From Scilla litardierei (taxonomy: Eukaryota > Streptophyta > Magnoliopsida > Asparagales > Asparagaceae), in assembly GCA_030789695.1 (NCBI GenBank), contig CM061133.1:95225528-95289527 (forward strand): a stretch of DNA of 64,000 nucleotides. Reading direction: 5' to 3'. Under the pieces are notes generated by a model. It made no database searches. It saw nothing but the letters and a program-made list of their open reading frames with translations, and was not told the origin of the DNA. Of the stretch, positions 1 through 12,356 are shown piece after piece (position 1 is the stretch's first letter; each line of letters opens with the position of its first letter). The translations under genes were made by a program, and so were the position numbers.

Positions 1-231
1 AGGAATGATACATTTTATTCATAAAATAAAATAAGTATCTGCTCCTTCTTCATCATGTCGCTTTGTAGTCCTTGCACGGCCCTAGCAGCAACGTTTGCTC
101 AGATGCCGACCGTCCTCGAAACTTCTTCCAACCTCTGCTTCATATCAGTCACCTGTATACATTACACAGATGTCTTAGTATCTCATACTATGAGATAAAG
201 CATTTATGGAAATAATTATGCTTTATTGAAT

Positions 232-1060
232 TTAATTTGTTGTTTCTGAGGTAGAGGCATCAGTATGCCCCTTCTTCTTTTCTGCAAGGTAAACCTTGCA
301 GTTCCTCTTCCAATGGCCCATCTTATGGGAGTGAAAGCACTCATATTTTTACGAGGCCCCTTTCGTCTTTTTCTTCCCCTTCTTCGCCTTGGCAGGTGGT
401 GGGACCTGCCTCTTCTTACCCTTCCCTTTCGGCTGGTCTGAAAAAGCAGAGCCAACAACCAATGCAGTCGGTTTCTTCTCAATTTCCTCAAACTGCCTAA
501 GCATGTTGAGGAGACCAGGAAGATCCATTTCAATACTGTTCATTATGAAACCAGTAATGAAAGGATTGAAGGCCGGGGTTAAAGACTTAAGGATAATGTC
601 CACGGACATCTCATTATCCAGGAAAAAACCCAACTGGGCGGCATTTTCCACGTACCCGATCATCTTAATGACATGATCTTGTATGGGCCCTGTCTCCATC
701 TTTGTGCCCCAGAGATTGCTCTTGGCTTCAAACTTGGCAGCTCTAGACCGCTTGCCGTATAACTCTTGTGCTTTCAGAAGCATACTTTGAACATCCAAAT
801 GTTCATGCTTCCTCTGCAGTTCGTTATTCATCGAAGCTAGAGTAAGGCACCTGGTCTTCTCTGCATCCCTCTGGTATAGCTTATAGGCTTCCTTTTCCTC
901 GTAGTTCGCATCGTCATCAGGCTTCTCCGGAGCATCCTCGAACAACACGTATCCAATTCCCGGCTAGAGAAAGGACTAACTTAATGTTTCTAAGCCAATC
1001 CTTATAGTTTGTTCTATCGCGCACGTTCTTCTCTACCATATACTTAAGACCCGAATCCAT
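232..1060 (-). pseudogene. gag: copia gag (UBN2-type) pseudogene with damaged zinc knuckle
   Basis: The reading frame opens at the ATG on the minus strand at 1060 (MDSGLKYMVEKN...), the usual N-terminus of plant copia gag. One extra A near 957 shifts the frame, after which an open frame of 199 codons runs from 948 to 349. It includes the motifs KLYQRDAEKTRCLTLASM and NMLRQFEEIEKKPTALV of the UBN2 gag domain. An in-frame TAA at 349-351 follows the Lys-rich linker. Beyond it the same frame encodes CFHSHKMGHWKRNC, a CCHC knuckle whose second Cys is Ser, before a stop at 232. Gag packages element RNA into cytoplasmic particles; this copy cannot. No protease or pol motif is seen in 1-231. Confidence 0.85.
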
Positions 1061-3021
1061 TCTGCAATTTAGTAGATACTTTAGTCAGTATATGTTCGTT
1101 GTATAGTTTCAATGGTTTTTAATAAAACTATATTCTCCCACTAAATTTATTAAAGCCATAATAATAAATAGTTTATTTTATAATAACATTTGTGAGAGAG
1201 GGATCCGACTACCCTGAGTTTGACAACCTTTAGTGTGTCTCAACAAGTTGTCCGACTCTGCAGTCGGTCGACGAACTCATCGTCAATCATATTAAATATG
1301 ATTCCCAATCAATTTTTACCCCCAGTCATTTGTGATCATGAGTGTGCTCATCCAAATCACAATGGCTAGCCTAGTCGGACCCATATTTTCGTGTCTAGCT
1401 TGACTTGCTCCGGTGCTCGGTGTATGCACGAGACGACGTTTTGGGTCAGGTCTTAGACTACATCTTTGGTTAGACTTACACCGGCGCTTGATGTATGCAC
1501 GAGACGACGGTTTGGGTCAAGTCAAGATGTTATCAAGAAATCGGTTTCTATAAGATTGCCAAGTCACAGCTTGAGTGTAGCTCAACAACCGTAACACGGG
1601 TCTTATAGTTACCAACTCCTAAAATAAGGAGGGCTACGATTTATCTTGAACAAGATTATATCGTATTTGACTTAGGTATAGTCAATGGACTTACACAGTC
1701 ATGATTCGTCTCCTTGCGGTCCAGCGGACGCGGCTAGGGAATTGACTAAGCCATGACCACTCGGCCCATAGACTAGCTAGGGTGGTCCAGCAAACTTAGC
1801 CAAGCACATTGACCGACATCATGATCCATTGAAGGAGGTTCATCAATTATATGTTCATCCATCAACTAAATGGCCTTTAATTAATACTAGTTAATCCTTA
1901 TCAACTAGTGGATCCTAAAATTCGAAAATTTTATGGATTTGTTGAACAACTTTTATTAGATCCTTATCAACTATAAGGTTCATATGTTCATCGTGCTACC
2001 CCAATCTAATTAGGATTTTAATAAGACAATAACAACATTTTTCAAAATAGTATTTTTATGATAATCATCATTTAAAAGATTTATTCTAATGATTGTCAAT
2101 CAAAAGGGACTACCCTAATCTGGTATTAGGTTTCGATGTTGTTTTTGTTTATTTAAAACATAGCATGTCACTAGTCATTAAAATTTTATCTTATAAAGTT
2201 TTAATCAGTTAATAGCTAACCTAAAGGGTTCATGAATACTTTATTCATCATGTCCATTAAAACATAAACCAACTAATTTATTCACATAAATTAAAGGTTC
2301 AATTAAAGTGACATACAATGAGAACTTGCAAGTTAAAATTATCTACATAATTAAATAACTTACAAATCTAAAATTTAACACTTAAATTTAAAGAACTAAA
2401 ATTTTAAAGCTTGAAGCATTTTTATCACATAAAACTAGGTTTCATAAAATTATCAAATAATTTTAACTTCAAACCTAAGCATTAAAAATTTTAACGATAC
2501 ATTTCTAAGGTTAAAATATCACATAAAATAATCTTGAAACCTATATGTAATTAAAAGAAATAAATTTATAATTCCATCTCATGGGAATAAAAGTTTCTTT
2601 ATGTTACATATACATTAAAACAATTTTAAAACCCTTTTAAAATAGTTCGAAATTAATTTTAAAACTTTCAAATAAAGTTTAAAACTATCAATCTTTATGC
2701 GACTAAAAGAAATTTAAATATCATCTCATGAAACCAAAAAAATTCCTTACTGTTACATAAACTTAAAAAAAAATTATATCCTAACTAAAATTATTTTATC
2801 TCATAAAATAAAAATTTAAAAGGCATTTAACCAAAGAATGCCTATTAAATTTATCACATAAAATTTAAAAACGTCCTCCAATTTTTTTTTCATGTTACAA
2901 AACAATTTTAAAAAAAAATATTAAACTAATTTTAACATAAAGATAAAATGTCCATATGTTCAAAACAAGCAATTCAAAGAATTTAAAATCGTCACTAAAA
3001 TAGATCCAGATGCATAACGTA
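1061..3021 (-). other. copia untranslated leader
   Basis: This is the non-coding stretch between PBS and gag on the minus strand. About 1980-3000 is very AT-rich, with many AAATTTTAAA-like words. The AT-rich sequence after 63720 in the related plus-strand element has the same character. Two diverged copies of a roughly 40-bp block (GTATGCACGAGACGACG core) lie at about 1410-1450 and 1480-1520, a 70-bp period. No convincing ORF was found. Confidence 0.6.
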
Positions 3022-3033
3022 GCTCTGTTACCA
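3022..3033 (-). other. primer-binding site of minus-strand copia
   Basis: The minus strand reads TGGTAACAGAGC, one base away from the common plant copia PBS TGGTATCAGAGC that pairs with initiator tRNA-Met. It lies one base from the LTR end at 3035, the same spacing as in the related element at 63701-63703. Confidence 0.8.
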
Positions 3034-3521
3034 CTGTCGAGGTTTTGGCGGACCTTTAGAGATCGGATCTGTGTCCGCCCTAAGTCGGACGGACCACAGA
3101 GGCTACAAAGCGCATCTGAAAATTAAAAATATTTAGCTAAACAATTTAGCTAGGCCCTGAGGGAGCCAGAACCTAGCCCGATCTATACCAACTTGGGGTG
3201 GATCTGACCAACCCAAGATGGATCTATCCTACTGCGATGAAATTAAACTACACTAAAATTACTTAGAGAACATACCCGGAATCTCGACCCTGAGGCGGGC
3301 AAGATGTACTGCACCATCTTCTGATGATCCTCGTAGCCGAACCGCCTTGACTCGATCCACCTGAGCCACCTCGCACCCTCGAACCGATCTGCCCGAGCCG
3401 ACTCCCACCTCCAAGCCGATCACACACGGTAGAAGGTTTCACTTGAGTAGACCCGCATCTTAGGCGTCTGAATCCGAATCCAAAGCCCCAGCGTAGTCTT
3501 GCTAGGACTAGTCGGGAGAAT

Positions 3522-3524
<3 letters not shown>

Positions 3525-3562
<38 letters not shown>
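3525..3562. repeat. (GA)n microsatellite
   Basis: About 19 uninterrupted GA dinucleotides lie in the transcribed part of the LTR, downstream of the TATA box in minus sense. Confidence 0.98.
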
Positions 3563-3565
<3 letters not shown>

Positions 3566-3650
3566 GTTTTGTCGTAGAACGAGCTTGCTCTAAAATCCGG
3601 AGCTACTCGATCGAGGACTTGGTGTATTTTTGAACGAAGAGAGTGCATCC

Positions 3651-3662
3651 CTATTTATATAG
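3651..3662 (-). promoter_or_regulatory. TATA box of copia LTR
   Basis: The minus strand reads CTATATAAATAG. The homologous LTR at 63053-63064 has the same sequence at the equivalent position, which supports it as the retroelement promoter. Confidence 0.7.
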
Positions 3663-3984
3663 GGATTCGGCACTTATCTTTTCGTTGCGAGCAATGTGGG
3701 ACAATTGTCAAATTGAGGAGAAATTAATTAAGCTAATTTAGCTTAAGTGATGTTTTAGTAAGACTTTCATAAAGGCTAACTTCAACGAATTAAATCTCTT
3801 TATTCATTAAACTTCAGACACCAAACAAGCTATCAATTCGAAGGGCTTCGAATGTTGAATACGTAGGAATGAACGGCGATGAATTTCGACTTCGTTTGAC
3901 CCCTCAAACAATTGCCCAAAGATGGGCAAAAAATCGATTTTCGTAGCCGTCACGGTGGGGTTTCAAAAAAACCCAACAACTCAA

Positions 3985-4260
3985 GTTGTAGGCGCACCCG
4001 CTAGGCTTAGCAGGTGCGCCTGCCCAAGGCAAGGAGGGCGGGCGTGCCAGCCTGCTGTGTTGTGGGCGCTGGCCCGCTGCAACCAGCGATCCGCACCCGC
4101 TGCTGCATCGGGCTGAGCCCGCTGTACAGCGGGCACGTGCCCACTGCAACCAGTGGGCCGTGCCCGCTATCGCATCAGGCCATGCCCTTTTAGTAGCGAG
4201 CGGGTGCCCGTTTACACATTGCAGATGTGCCCGTAAGACCAAGTGGGTCTAACCCACTTT
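3985..4260. repeat. GC-rich palindrome cluster in copia LTR
   Basis: Words of the form AGCGGGC/GCCCGCT and CCACTG/CAGTGG recur in both orientations. They include an 18-bp perfect palindrome, GCCCGCTGTACAGCGGGC, at about 4117-4134. The cluster is upstream of the TATA box in LTR sense. The related LTR carries a different palindrome cluster at the same place (62455-62720). Confidence 0.8.
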
Positions 4261-5521
4261 GCCTCGGACTGTTTTTATGTTTCTGTGTTCGTTTGAGCTC
4301 TGATTTGGATGCGGTTTGAACCTGTGTTTAGACCGGGACAATCCTATCAATCAGGTAACCCTTTCCAAATCTTTTGTTCCTACAAATATTTTCGTAACCA
4401 ATTTACGACACGTTTAATCTTTGTTTGCATCAAATGCAACAATGTCTCTATTGCTTCTACAACTTAGCCTCACAACTGGCTTGTGAACATCTAACTATTC
4501 CATTTCATATTATGAATTCATTTTATTGATCTTCTTATTTCTAAGACACGAATGCTACTCGGTGTGATACCCTACAGCCTGACCTTACTACAGGTTGGTG
4601 CTCGAAACCCCTAGACGACGGTCACCACGAGCAGTAGTTGTCGTCCATGTTTCAGAATCATCATAACATGCTCGACCCATTGACAAAGTATCGTTGGGTT
4701 TACATTGGCTGTGTCAGTGATGAATACCATTAGCTATAGTCCCTTCGTCACGACTGTGTCCCTGTTGGCCTAGGGTATGATTTACTGTCAATCCTATTAG
4801 ACAACATTGGTCAGTATACAGCGGTCTTAGTGTGTATACACATTGTACATCTTACAACGTACCCCGACCGAGGATTAACACAAAGACCGTACGGAGCCTG
4901 TGACCCTAACTTCCCTTCAATGGAAGAGACGAATCACATCTTAGTCATCTACTCGCCTCGAGAGCTTCAGGTGCAACCCAACCTAAGATCATTCAGCAGG
5001 CCTAGCCTCGAAGCTAGATCATATGTCTAAGCGACACCGTTCGCTCACAGGTTCGTACAAATGACTTCAGGTCTTAAGGACCAGCTTTCCTATCATCACC
5101 CTAGAGTTATTATAGACAGTTTAGTTAAAGTTAACCATTTAATAACTCTAAGTTGTTCTTTCAGTGAACTCATTTTCCAATGAGCACCTGTGTCTCGTCT
5201 CTGACTTCACTAAGTTGAATGACTATGAGACCAGCATTACCCTAAGGTAAGACAATGACACAGTGGTCTCTCCGATGTGCTGATATCCAGTTCTCGACAC
5301 ATCTATGACCACGAACCGTTTAAGACTTACGTTTCTATACGGTCGCTTACTACTCATAATCGAGATCTTATCTGGATACGTAAGGACCTAACTATAAGTC
5401 TGTGGACATTATCTAAGTATATTCATCAAATGAATTCTTACTTCGGATAATGGACACCATGTATTCTATTAACAAGATGTATACTTAGATAAATCGCCTT
5501 ATGTGCATATATCCTCATACA

Positions 5522-7617
5522 GTTTACGCCTTTCAGCTGAAGTTGCTGTACGGGCACACTTCTATGCAGAGTGATCGCTTAACCCTACCCCTCCACGTGT
5601 GTATGGACCGGCGCCCATCTTCTGGATCACGAGCCAGGAAGTGTGTTTGGCATAGAGTTGTACCAGGCATGCAGGTGCCTAGCCTCACTACATGATGTAG
5701 GAGTCAAGATCCTACTCACCACAGCTTACATTACAATAGTAGCGTGTGCTACACAATCACGACAAACATGAAATGACATGCAATATGAGCAGATATTGAT
5801 TTGCGTACCGTTATATCAAAATAAACACGCATGAAATGACATTGCAATGGTGTCGGTCTAGCTTCGTTGGTAAGCTAGATCTAGTATGGTGTCTGATCTA
5901 GCTTCGTTGTCAAGCTAGATCAAATATGGTCGTCTAGGCGACTATAATTTCACCGCCTAATCTCTTTTGCAAAAATTCACAAAATGGCCTAAACATGGCC
6001 TACAACAACAACCGAGTAAGTTACACTTGCCTTAAAGAGACGTTGTGCAATCACAGATCAACAGTCCAGATCTACATATGTGCTCAGTCCACGATCCAAC
6101 ATACAGTCCCGTATTATTAACGTTCGATTAGTGATTTAACCAACACAATAAAGATTACGTCTTTTATCTTGTTTAGCATGCGATGTGTGGGTTCCTATGG
6201 TTCGAGATTTACCTCAACATGACGTGAGAGCTACACAGACGTCGGGTAGCAACGTCAGGGGTTGGACTCCGGCAACGAGCAAGGGTACGACGGACAGCTA
6301 GCGACCATGGTAGCACGACGCGCAAACAGCGACAAGCAACACGAACGTCGATGGCATAGGAAGGCCGTGCAAGGATCTTACGGCCTAGGGGACAGCCGTG
6401 TGGATCTGGGCTACCATCGAGGGGTGCGTGACAACGGCACATCGAGCAAGGAGGTTGTGCGGCAGTTTTTATAGGGCTAACGGTAGTTTTTATCGGCTAG
6501 GGGGCTGTTTTTGGGGTTTTGACCAAGGGGGTTGCGGCCAAGTGGAGATGTGTATGTTACGGTGATACTAGGGGAGGTGGATGGCCTGACGTGGGTGGCC
6601 GGCGGCGGCTACAAGGGGCTGGGCATGAGTTTCGGATGGGTAAAGGACAGTTTTGAGCAAAAGACAGTTTTTAATGGGAGAGGGAAGAGTGTTGCGGTTT
6701 GGTTTGAGGGTGGAGGAGGGTTTTTGCCATGGAGGAGGATGAACGGAGTAGGGGGACGGCCTGGGCAGTGGCTGGTGGCAGGAGGTGGCCGGCGACGGCC
6801 AAGAGGTGTTGGCAGTGGGTTTTTTGAGAGGGGGCTTGACAGTTTTTATATAAGAGTATGTGGGTGTTTTACGGCTTAGAGGAGGAGGAGGAAGGGTTGT
6901 TGGCATGGAGGAGGGTGGCCGGAGCAAGGGGCAGAGGTGGCCGACGGCGCGATGGGTGGGTGTAGGCCGTGGGTTATATGGGTTGGTGGTGGCTGATGCA
7001 TGAGATCCCAAAACCCTAGGCTTGGTTCGGTTCTAATAGAGATGATTTTCTATTTGGGGTTTAAAATGGGGGTGCACCTAGGTTGATAAGAGGAGAAGAT
7101 GTGAGAGAGTGGGGGTAGACTTAGGGTGTCATTAGCTAGGGAAATATTACACATGATACATATTAAACCTATATATTTAATTAGGGTTATTTGTAATTCA
7201 AATTAATTAGGCTAAGTAGATTAGAAAGTGATTAGGTGAAAATGTTGGTCTAGCGGTGTCCGATAATTTTAAGAAACATACCGGGATGACCGTGTCGGCA
7301 AGAGGGTCGAGACTACGATGGCCGGTCACGTGCTAGGTTCACAGAAAATGGAACTAAAAATAAAAAGATCAAACGACAAAGTCTAAAGTACGACACCCCT
7401 TCAAACAAAGTTGTTTTAGGGGAGAACGACCCGTGAAATGACGTTCACAAATAATTGCCCAAATAAGTACTCTCTCAGAGGGTCACAACGACATATCACA
7501 TCGTATATTTGGAATACAAGAAGAGGTCAAAATAAATACGCGTACGAAAAGAAAGTATGCGTAGAAAACACACGATCGAAAAGCGACATTGACAAATATT
7601 TAGGTAATGCACATTAG
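5522..7617 (-). repeat. gypsy LTR remnant, minus sense
   Basis: The sequence is collinear with 24344-26480 of element B's LTR. Shared blocks are CTTAACCCTACCCCTCCACG, the hairpin GATCTAGCTT/AAGCTAGATC (5895-5921, with a second copy at 5856-5882), the block GAGAGCTACAC near 6228, and the GAACGAC/GAAATGACG block near 7430. Left of 5522 the LTR is interrupted by the copia element. Its last ~140 bp (in window direction) are missing, where it runs straight into copia integrase sequence near 7617. The stretch 6280-7010 is G-rich and matches the other LTRs poorly. The reading frames there look incidental. Confidence 0.75.
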
Positions 7618-8040
7618 GGATTAGTCATTGTTGATGACTTTTATAGATTTACATGGGTATATTTTCTATCTACTAAAAATGAAGCTTTTGAAGAATTTAT
7701 AAAGTTTGCAAAGAAAACTCAAAATCTCTTAGGAACCACCATTATCATTATTCATAGTGATCATGGAGGGAATTTTGAGAATGAGCTTTTCTCTAAGTTT
7801 TGTGATGAACACGGAATAACTCACAACTATTCATTTCATCGCACACCACCATAAAATGGTGTTGTTGAGAGAAAGAATAGAACACTTATTGAGTGTGCAC
7901 GCACAATGCTCCATGATAGTTATCTTGGATTTCAATTTTGGACGGAAGTGGTGCATACGGCACGTTATGTGCTCAATAGGAACCTAGTGGGGCCCGTATG
8001 AACAAACATTGTTTCGAAATATTTTATGATAAAAAGCCGC
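7618..8040 (+). pseudogene. pol: copia integrase core, decayed
   Basis: Translation from 7618 gives the copia integrase core. VDDFYRFTWVYFL contains the first catalytic Asp, HSDHGGNFENELF the second, and NGVVERKNRTLIE the Glu region, so the D,D,E residues all survive. A TAA interrupts the frame just before NGVVERK, and further stops follow VLNRNLVGPV near 8000. The zinc-binding HHCC part upstream is absent, since the segment begins at the junction with the gypsy LTR. Integrase would join element cDNA into nuclear DNA; this fragment is not functional. Confidence 0.85.
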
Positions 8041-8309
8041 AAGTAAAATAGTTTCGTGTTTTTGGTTCAAAATGTTTTATTCAGAACACATATGGTAATC
8101 TTGATAAATTTGATCCAAGATCTAATGAAGGGATTTATGTTGGATATTCCACATATAGCAAATCCTACCGGATATACGACAAGAACACGTCATCAATTGA
8201 GGAATCACTTCACGTTTCATTTAATGAATATTTTGTTTTGCCTCATGTTCATGATGATAGTTTAGAAGTTTTGTGTGATTCATTTAATAATATTAAAATT
8301 GATGATGTT

Positions 8310-9185
8310 ATCGAGACTAACCCTACTAATAAAAATTTTGAGATTGTTCCTAGTGATCCATGAGTACCCAAAGCGTACCCAAACATTCGTAACCACCCAC
8401 ATGACCATATTATTGGAGATATTGGAGTGGGTGTCCGGATAAGATCAAGGGGTAATGAATTCACTCATTGCACCTTTGTCTCCACAATTGAGCCAAAGAA
8501 CATTCAAGAAGCATCTGAAGATAGCGCTTGGATCGTGGTAATTGAAGATGAAATCATTCAATTCGAAAGGAATGAAGTCTGGGAGCTTGTTCCTCTAACA
8601 AGTGGACATCAAGTCCTTGGAACTAATTTGATGTTCAAAAACAAGATGGACGCGAACGAAGTCGTCACAAGAAACAAAGCAAGGTTAGTAGCTCAAGGCT
8701 ACCGGTAGGAAAAAGGTATTGATTTCAAAGTATCATTTGCTCCGGTAACTAGGTTAGAAGCTATTAGATTATTATTGTCTTTTGCATCTCATTAAAATTG
8801 CAAATTATACCAAATGGATGTTAGAAGTCAATTTTTAAATGGTATTGTTATTAGAGAATGATATGTTTCTCAACCTCTCAGATTTATTCAAGAAAAATTT
8901 CCAAACCATGTGTTTAAACTTAAGAAAGCTTTATATGGGTTGGAAAAAGCTCCTAAGGCCTGGTATGATTGCCTTAAAAACTTTCTTTTGGATTTGGGAT
9001 TTAAACTGGATGAAGTTGATTCTACTCTTTTTACTAAGTATAATGAAAATGAAATTCTTCTTATTCAAGTGTATGTAGATGCTATAATTTTTGGATCTAC
9101 TAACTATGATCTTTGCCAAGAATTTTCGAAGTCTATTAAGGATGAATTTTAGAAGAACCACATGGGTGAGCTCAACTATTTTCTA
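8310..9185 (+). pseudogene. pol: copia reverse transcriptase, decayed
   Basis: The copia RT segment is spread over several frames and interrupted by stops. It begins with an open stretch at 8427-8708 (ending KARLVAQGYR then a stop). It continues through KGIDFKVSFAPVTRLEAIR and MDVRSQFLNG (motif A Asp retained), then 8910-9152 (KKALYGLEKAPKAWYD). The catalytic motif expected as YVDD reads YVDA (QVYVDAIIFGSTN), so one of the two motif C Asp residues is lost. The product would copy RNA to DNA in cytoplasmic particles; this copy cannot. Confidence 0.88.
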
Positions 9186-9411
9186 GGACTTCAAAGTTGG
9201 TAATTGAAGGATGGCATCTTCATCCATTAAAAAAAGTACACCGGGGAGCTAATCAAGTGATTAGGGATGGAATCGTCTTCAAGCAAAAGAACTCCCATGA
9301 GTACAACTACACATTTTCACAAGGATGAAAATGGAAAAGATACAGACATTCATCTAGATCGAACTTTAGATTATGAATTACTTTATCCTAAACCTAGCAC
9401 ATATGAGTTAA

Positions 9412-9882
9412 TTTCATATAGTGATGGCGATTTTTGCTAGATGCAAATCCGATAGGAAGCATACAAGTGGCACTTGCCATTTTCTAGGAAATTCTCTTAT
9501 CTCTTGGTTTTCCAAGAAGCAAAATTCTGTATCATTGTCCATGACCGAAGCGGAATATATTGCCACGGGTCTTGTATGTGCACAAGTTCTTTGGATGAGA
9601 CACACACTTAAAGATTATTGTATTAATTGTGATACTTGCCCCATCTTGGTTGATAACCAAAGTTCAACATGCCACTCTAAAAATCCGGTACATCACTCTC
9701 GTACCAAACACATAGATGTGAGACAATATTTTATAAATGATCATGTAGCTAAGAAGGACATCATTCTAGAGTACATTGAAACCCAAAATCAATTTGCCGA
9801 TATCTTCACAAAAACTCTTAAAGAAGATTCATTTGTGAGGTTGCGTGGAGAATTAGGGATAATGGGTGAATCTGAAATCTAG
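9412..9882 (+). pseudogene. pol: copia RNase H domain
   Basis: A 153-codon open frame begins around 9421, after a frameshift in the SDGDF motif. It contains CKSDRKHTSGTCHFLG, LISWFSKKQNSVSLSMTEAE (the TEAE acidic motif is kept), and the SIRE-type C-terminus HIDVRQYFINDHV and QFADIFTKTL. It ends at the natural stop near 9882. This domain removes RNA from RNA-DNA hybrids during reverse transcription. It is the best preserved part of this pol. Confidence 0.88.
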
Positions 9883-10825
9883 GACTTCATTTTCATATGA
9901 TATACCATGTTTTGTGTTTATTTGATCATTTTCATCTCTAAATTCCAATGTGTCTATTTTCTCATTATGATTTCTATGTGATTTATTGGAGAATTTGATG
10001 AATTCATAATTATATTGATATCTTTTATATGTCTGTTAGTTATATGATTATGAATGTATGTTGATGTGATTAGATTGTCTAGAGTATAGGTTTAATAGTG
10101 AGAGAACTCATTTCACAAATTTTTGCCTTATTCCTAGTTGAGAACCAGGGTAGGTGCATGTGTATCCTTCATCAGACGCCTACCCAAACCCTCTAATCAT
10201 GTCTCGAATTCACTTCTTTCAGTCAGGTGACTGATGTTCAATATACAGGCAGATAGTTTGTCTCTCAGGCGACTGAGTTTTTGTCATCAGGCGTCTGCCT
10301 GGATCTTCCCGAGAAATGATCTTTCTGTCTAAATTTGTTGTCTGCTGACAGGCCCTTGTAAGTCATTTCACAGGCACATGACCATCGACAGGTGGCTGTG
10401 TTTTCTTTTACAGGCGCCTATGCTTCTGCTATGTCATTTTGATTCAAGGCTTGACATTCGCCTACACATAGTGTATCAGTCGCCTTTCTGAGCTATTTGG
10501 TGGTTTGAAAGCTAAATCTCAGCCGTTTATTTCTATCCAACAACTCACATCAATCCGTCGATTGACTTATAGGCCCGCTTGACTCCTCTATCTCACTCTC
10601 TCCCCCCTCCCTCCTCTGATTCAAACGTCTCTCACACTTTGCTCGAGCAGTTAGAGAGCCCATCTAATCTATTTCTCCGATGAACGAAGTTATCTGATCG
10701 TCGACTTCCTCTGTCCATCAGCCCTGAGTCCTCCTTCAGTCTCCTCCTCTGTCTAGGTTTAAAACTCTACTAGTTCTCTTCAATTTTGTGCCATAGAACC
10801 TAGGTTGTTTGCATTTCATAATTCA
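9883..10825 (+). other. pol-env spacer with palindromic word cluster
   Basis: This non-coding spacer lies between RNase H and the env-like ORF. From about 10140 to 10500 it holds many GGCGCCT, GGCGACTG, GTCGCCT and GGTGACTG words. The same kind of words crowd the element's own LTR at 50460-51000. Pyrimidine-rich sequence (CTCACTCTCTCCCCCCTCCC) follows near 10590 and may be a leader or splice context for the downstream ORF. No ORF was found. Confidence 0.6.
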
Positions 10826-12356
10826 ATGGGACCTAAGCCCGGATCATCTTCTAAGGCTAAGCCATTATCCCTCAGGAAGCCTAGGTAGGATAAAATTAGG
10901 GTTCTCAACCCCGCTCCGACCGAACCCTGTATGAAACGAGCTAGGTCTCATTCCCATGTTTTTACTTCTCCCTCTGATTTCGATGAATCATGGGCTAGTG
11001 AACTTGAACCTGATCCACTTCTCCATAAGCACAAACAACCTCCTGCTCATACTCCATCTCTTGAACATATTCCCCAAGCTCAGGCCGAACCATCTAACCC
11101 TAAACCTCATGCTCTTCTGAATCCTGAAACAATTCCTTCAACTGCAGTGTATGCCTCTAGCCCTACTTATTATGATGACAAGTGTTTAGGGAAATTCAAT
11201 GCTCTTTTGAATGTCAAGTTATTGAAAGAGAGGTTCATTGTCTATTCGGCATTTCAGGCTGAAAATCTATCTCAGCTCTTGACCCAGACCAAATTGATTG
11301 ATCTTTTTCGTTACTCAGCTGCTGAATCACCTAAGCCATACACCAAGCTCATCAAACTCTTTTACGCAAGCCGCATTCGTGGTGAGTATAGAGAAACTGG
11401 TATTATTGATACTCTAGTTCAAAGGACCTCCATCAAGCTAGACCCCAAGCTTCTAGGTACCATCCTTGGTATTCCATCTTCAAGGTCTCTTTTAGCTATA
11501 TTAGCATCTTCAAAATTTCTGACCTTGATCAAACCGTTCTTCGGGATATGTTTAGAGTAGTTCCTCTTATTCACACCACGGAGGTGAAGACTAGCATGTT
11601 CTCCAAACAAGGGTGGGCAGTCCACCATGTTGTAAAATATTATATCCTCCCAAAGTATGGATCTACAGATCAACCATCTCATGAAATCCTAAACTGCATG
11701 TATTCCATCCATTCTGGCATGGATGTAAATTAGGCTGGAGTCACCTTGGATATGCTGGACCATGTTGAGATCACCCTTACTTTGTTCACCTCCCATACAG
11801 CTGCATTTTGATCCTCGTTTTTCTTCACTTCAAGATTGATCTTGCTTCTTATGAGTCATTTCCCCTGGATCCTCTCTTGGATGAGTCTGCTAAGCTGAAG
11901 TCCTCTCCAGCTCTACAGATTGCAGCCAAGAAGAGGAAAGCTATTTCTGAGCCCTCCTCTTCCGCACCACCAGTTGTCACTTCCATTCCTTCTTCTTCAT
12001 CAGCTCCAACACCTCTGGACCCCTTCTTTATCCAGATTGATAGGAAGGTGAACTAAAGTTAGAGATGCTCAGCACTTCCTTTGAGCATCAGGGTTTACCA
12101 GTGCCTTCCTCCCTTCATTCCCTATTGCACCCTTCTGAGGATGCTGATGTTCCTCCTACTGATACTCAAACTGTTGTTCCTCCTGATGATGTCACCCAGA
12201 ATCCTCCTACTAATGTCACTTAGATTCCTACTGTTGATATTCCCTCTGTTGCTGCTAGGCCTACTAAGGCCACTCATGTTATCACCCATACTGTCCAGAC
12301 TCCTGCTGCGTCTGCTTCTACCTCAGAGATGGTGATTAGGACTACACTGTAGATAT
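10826..12356 (+). pseudogene. env-position ORF of SIRE-like copia, decayed
   Basis: The likely start is the ATG at 10826 (MGPKPGSSSKAKP), followed by an in-frame TAG about 20 codons later. An open frame then runs from 10931 to 11560 (209 codons). It has a hydrophilic Pro/Ser-rich N-terminus, then a globular part with SAFQAENLSQLLTQTKL and RTSIKLDPKLLGTILGIP. A frameshift moves it to 11548-11733 (GWAVHHVVKYYILPKYGSTD), and a Pro/Ser/Thr-rich tail follows in shifted frames to about 12350. Such ORFs sit after pol in SIRE/Maximus and are often called env-like. I see no signal peptide or membrane anchor, so that role is unproven. The position and fold type fit the plant transposon protein found there. 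Confidence 0.7.

Larger units (their letters stand above)
1..5521 (-). mobile_element. Ty1/copia retrotransposon, 5' portion (LTR, leader, gag)
   Basis: On the minus strand the order is LTR (5521 to 3035), primer-binding site (3033-3022), a 2-kb AT-rich leader, and a gag pseudogene starting at 1060. The LTR begins TGTATGAGG and ends CGACA. A plus-strand relative of the same family lies at 61124-64000 and shares the same LTR order, TATA-box context and PBS spacing. The rest of the element and its other LTR lie left of the window, so the TSD cannot be checked. It sits inside a gypsy LTR that resumes at 5522. Confidence is high for the class and moderate for the exact LTR start. Confidence 0.85.
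3035..5521 (-). repeat. 5' LTR of minus-strand copia
   Basis: This LTR of about 2487 bp is bounded by TG/CA. It is collinear with the plus-strand LTR at 61124-63701. Shared blocks include TGTCCCGGTCTA, CCAAATCAGA, TCCCACAT and the TATA context CTATATAAATAG. The strongest difference between the two copies is a GC-rich palindrome cluster in the middle, described separately. Confidence 0.85.

Noticed and set aside
6532..7011. Frames of 115 and 147 codons on opposite strands
   Set aside because: They lie in a G-rich stretch of a gypsy LTR remnant. The peptides are Gly-rich or Pro-rich and mirror each other. No domain.
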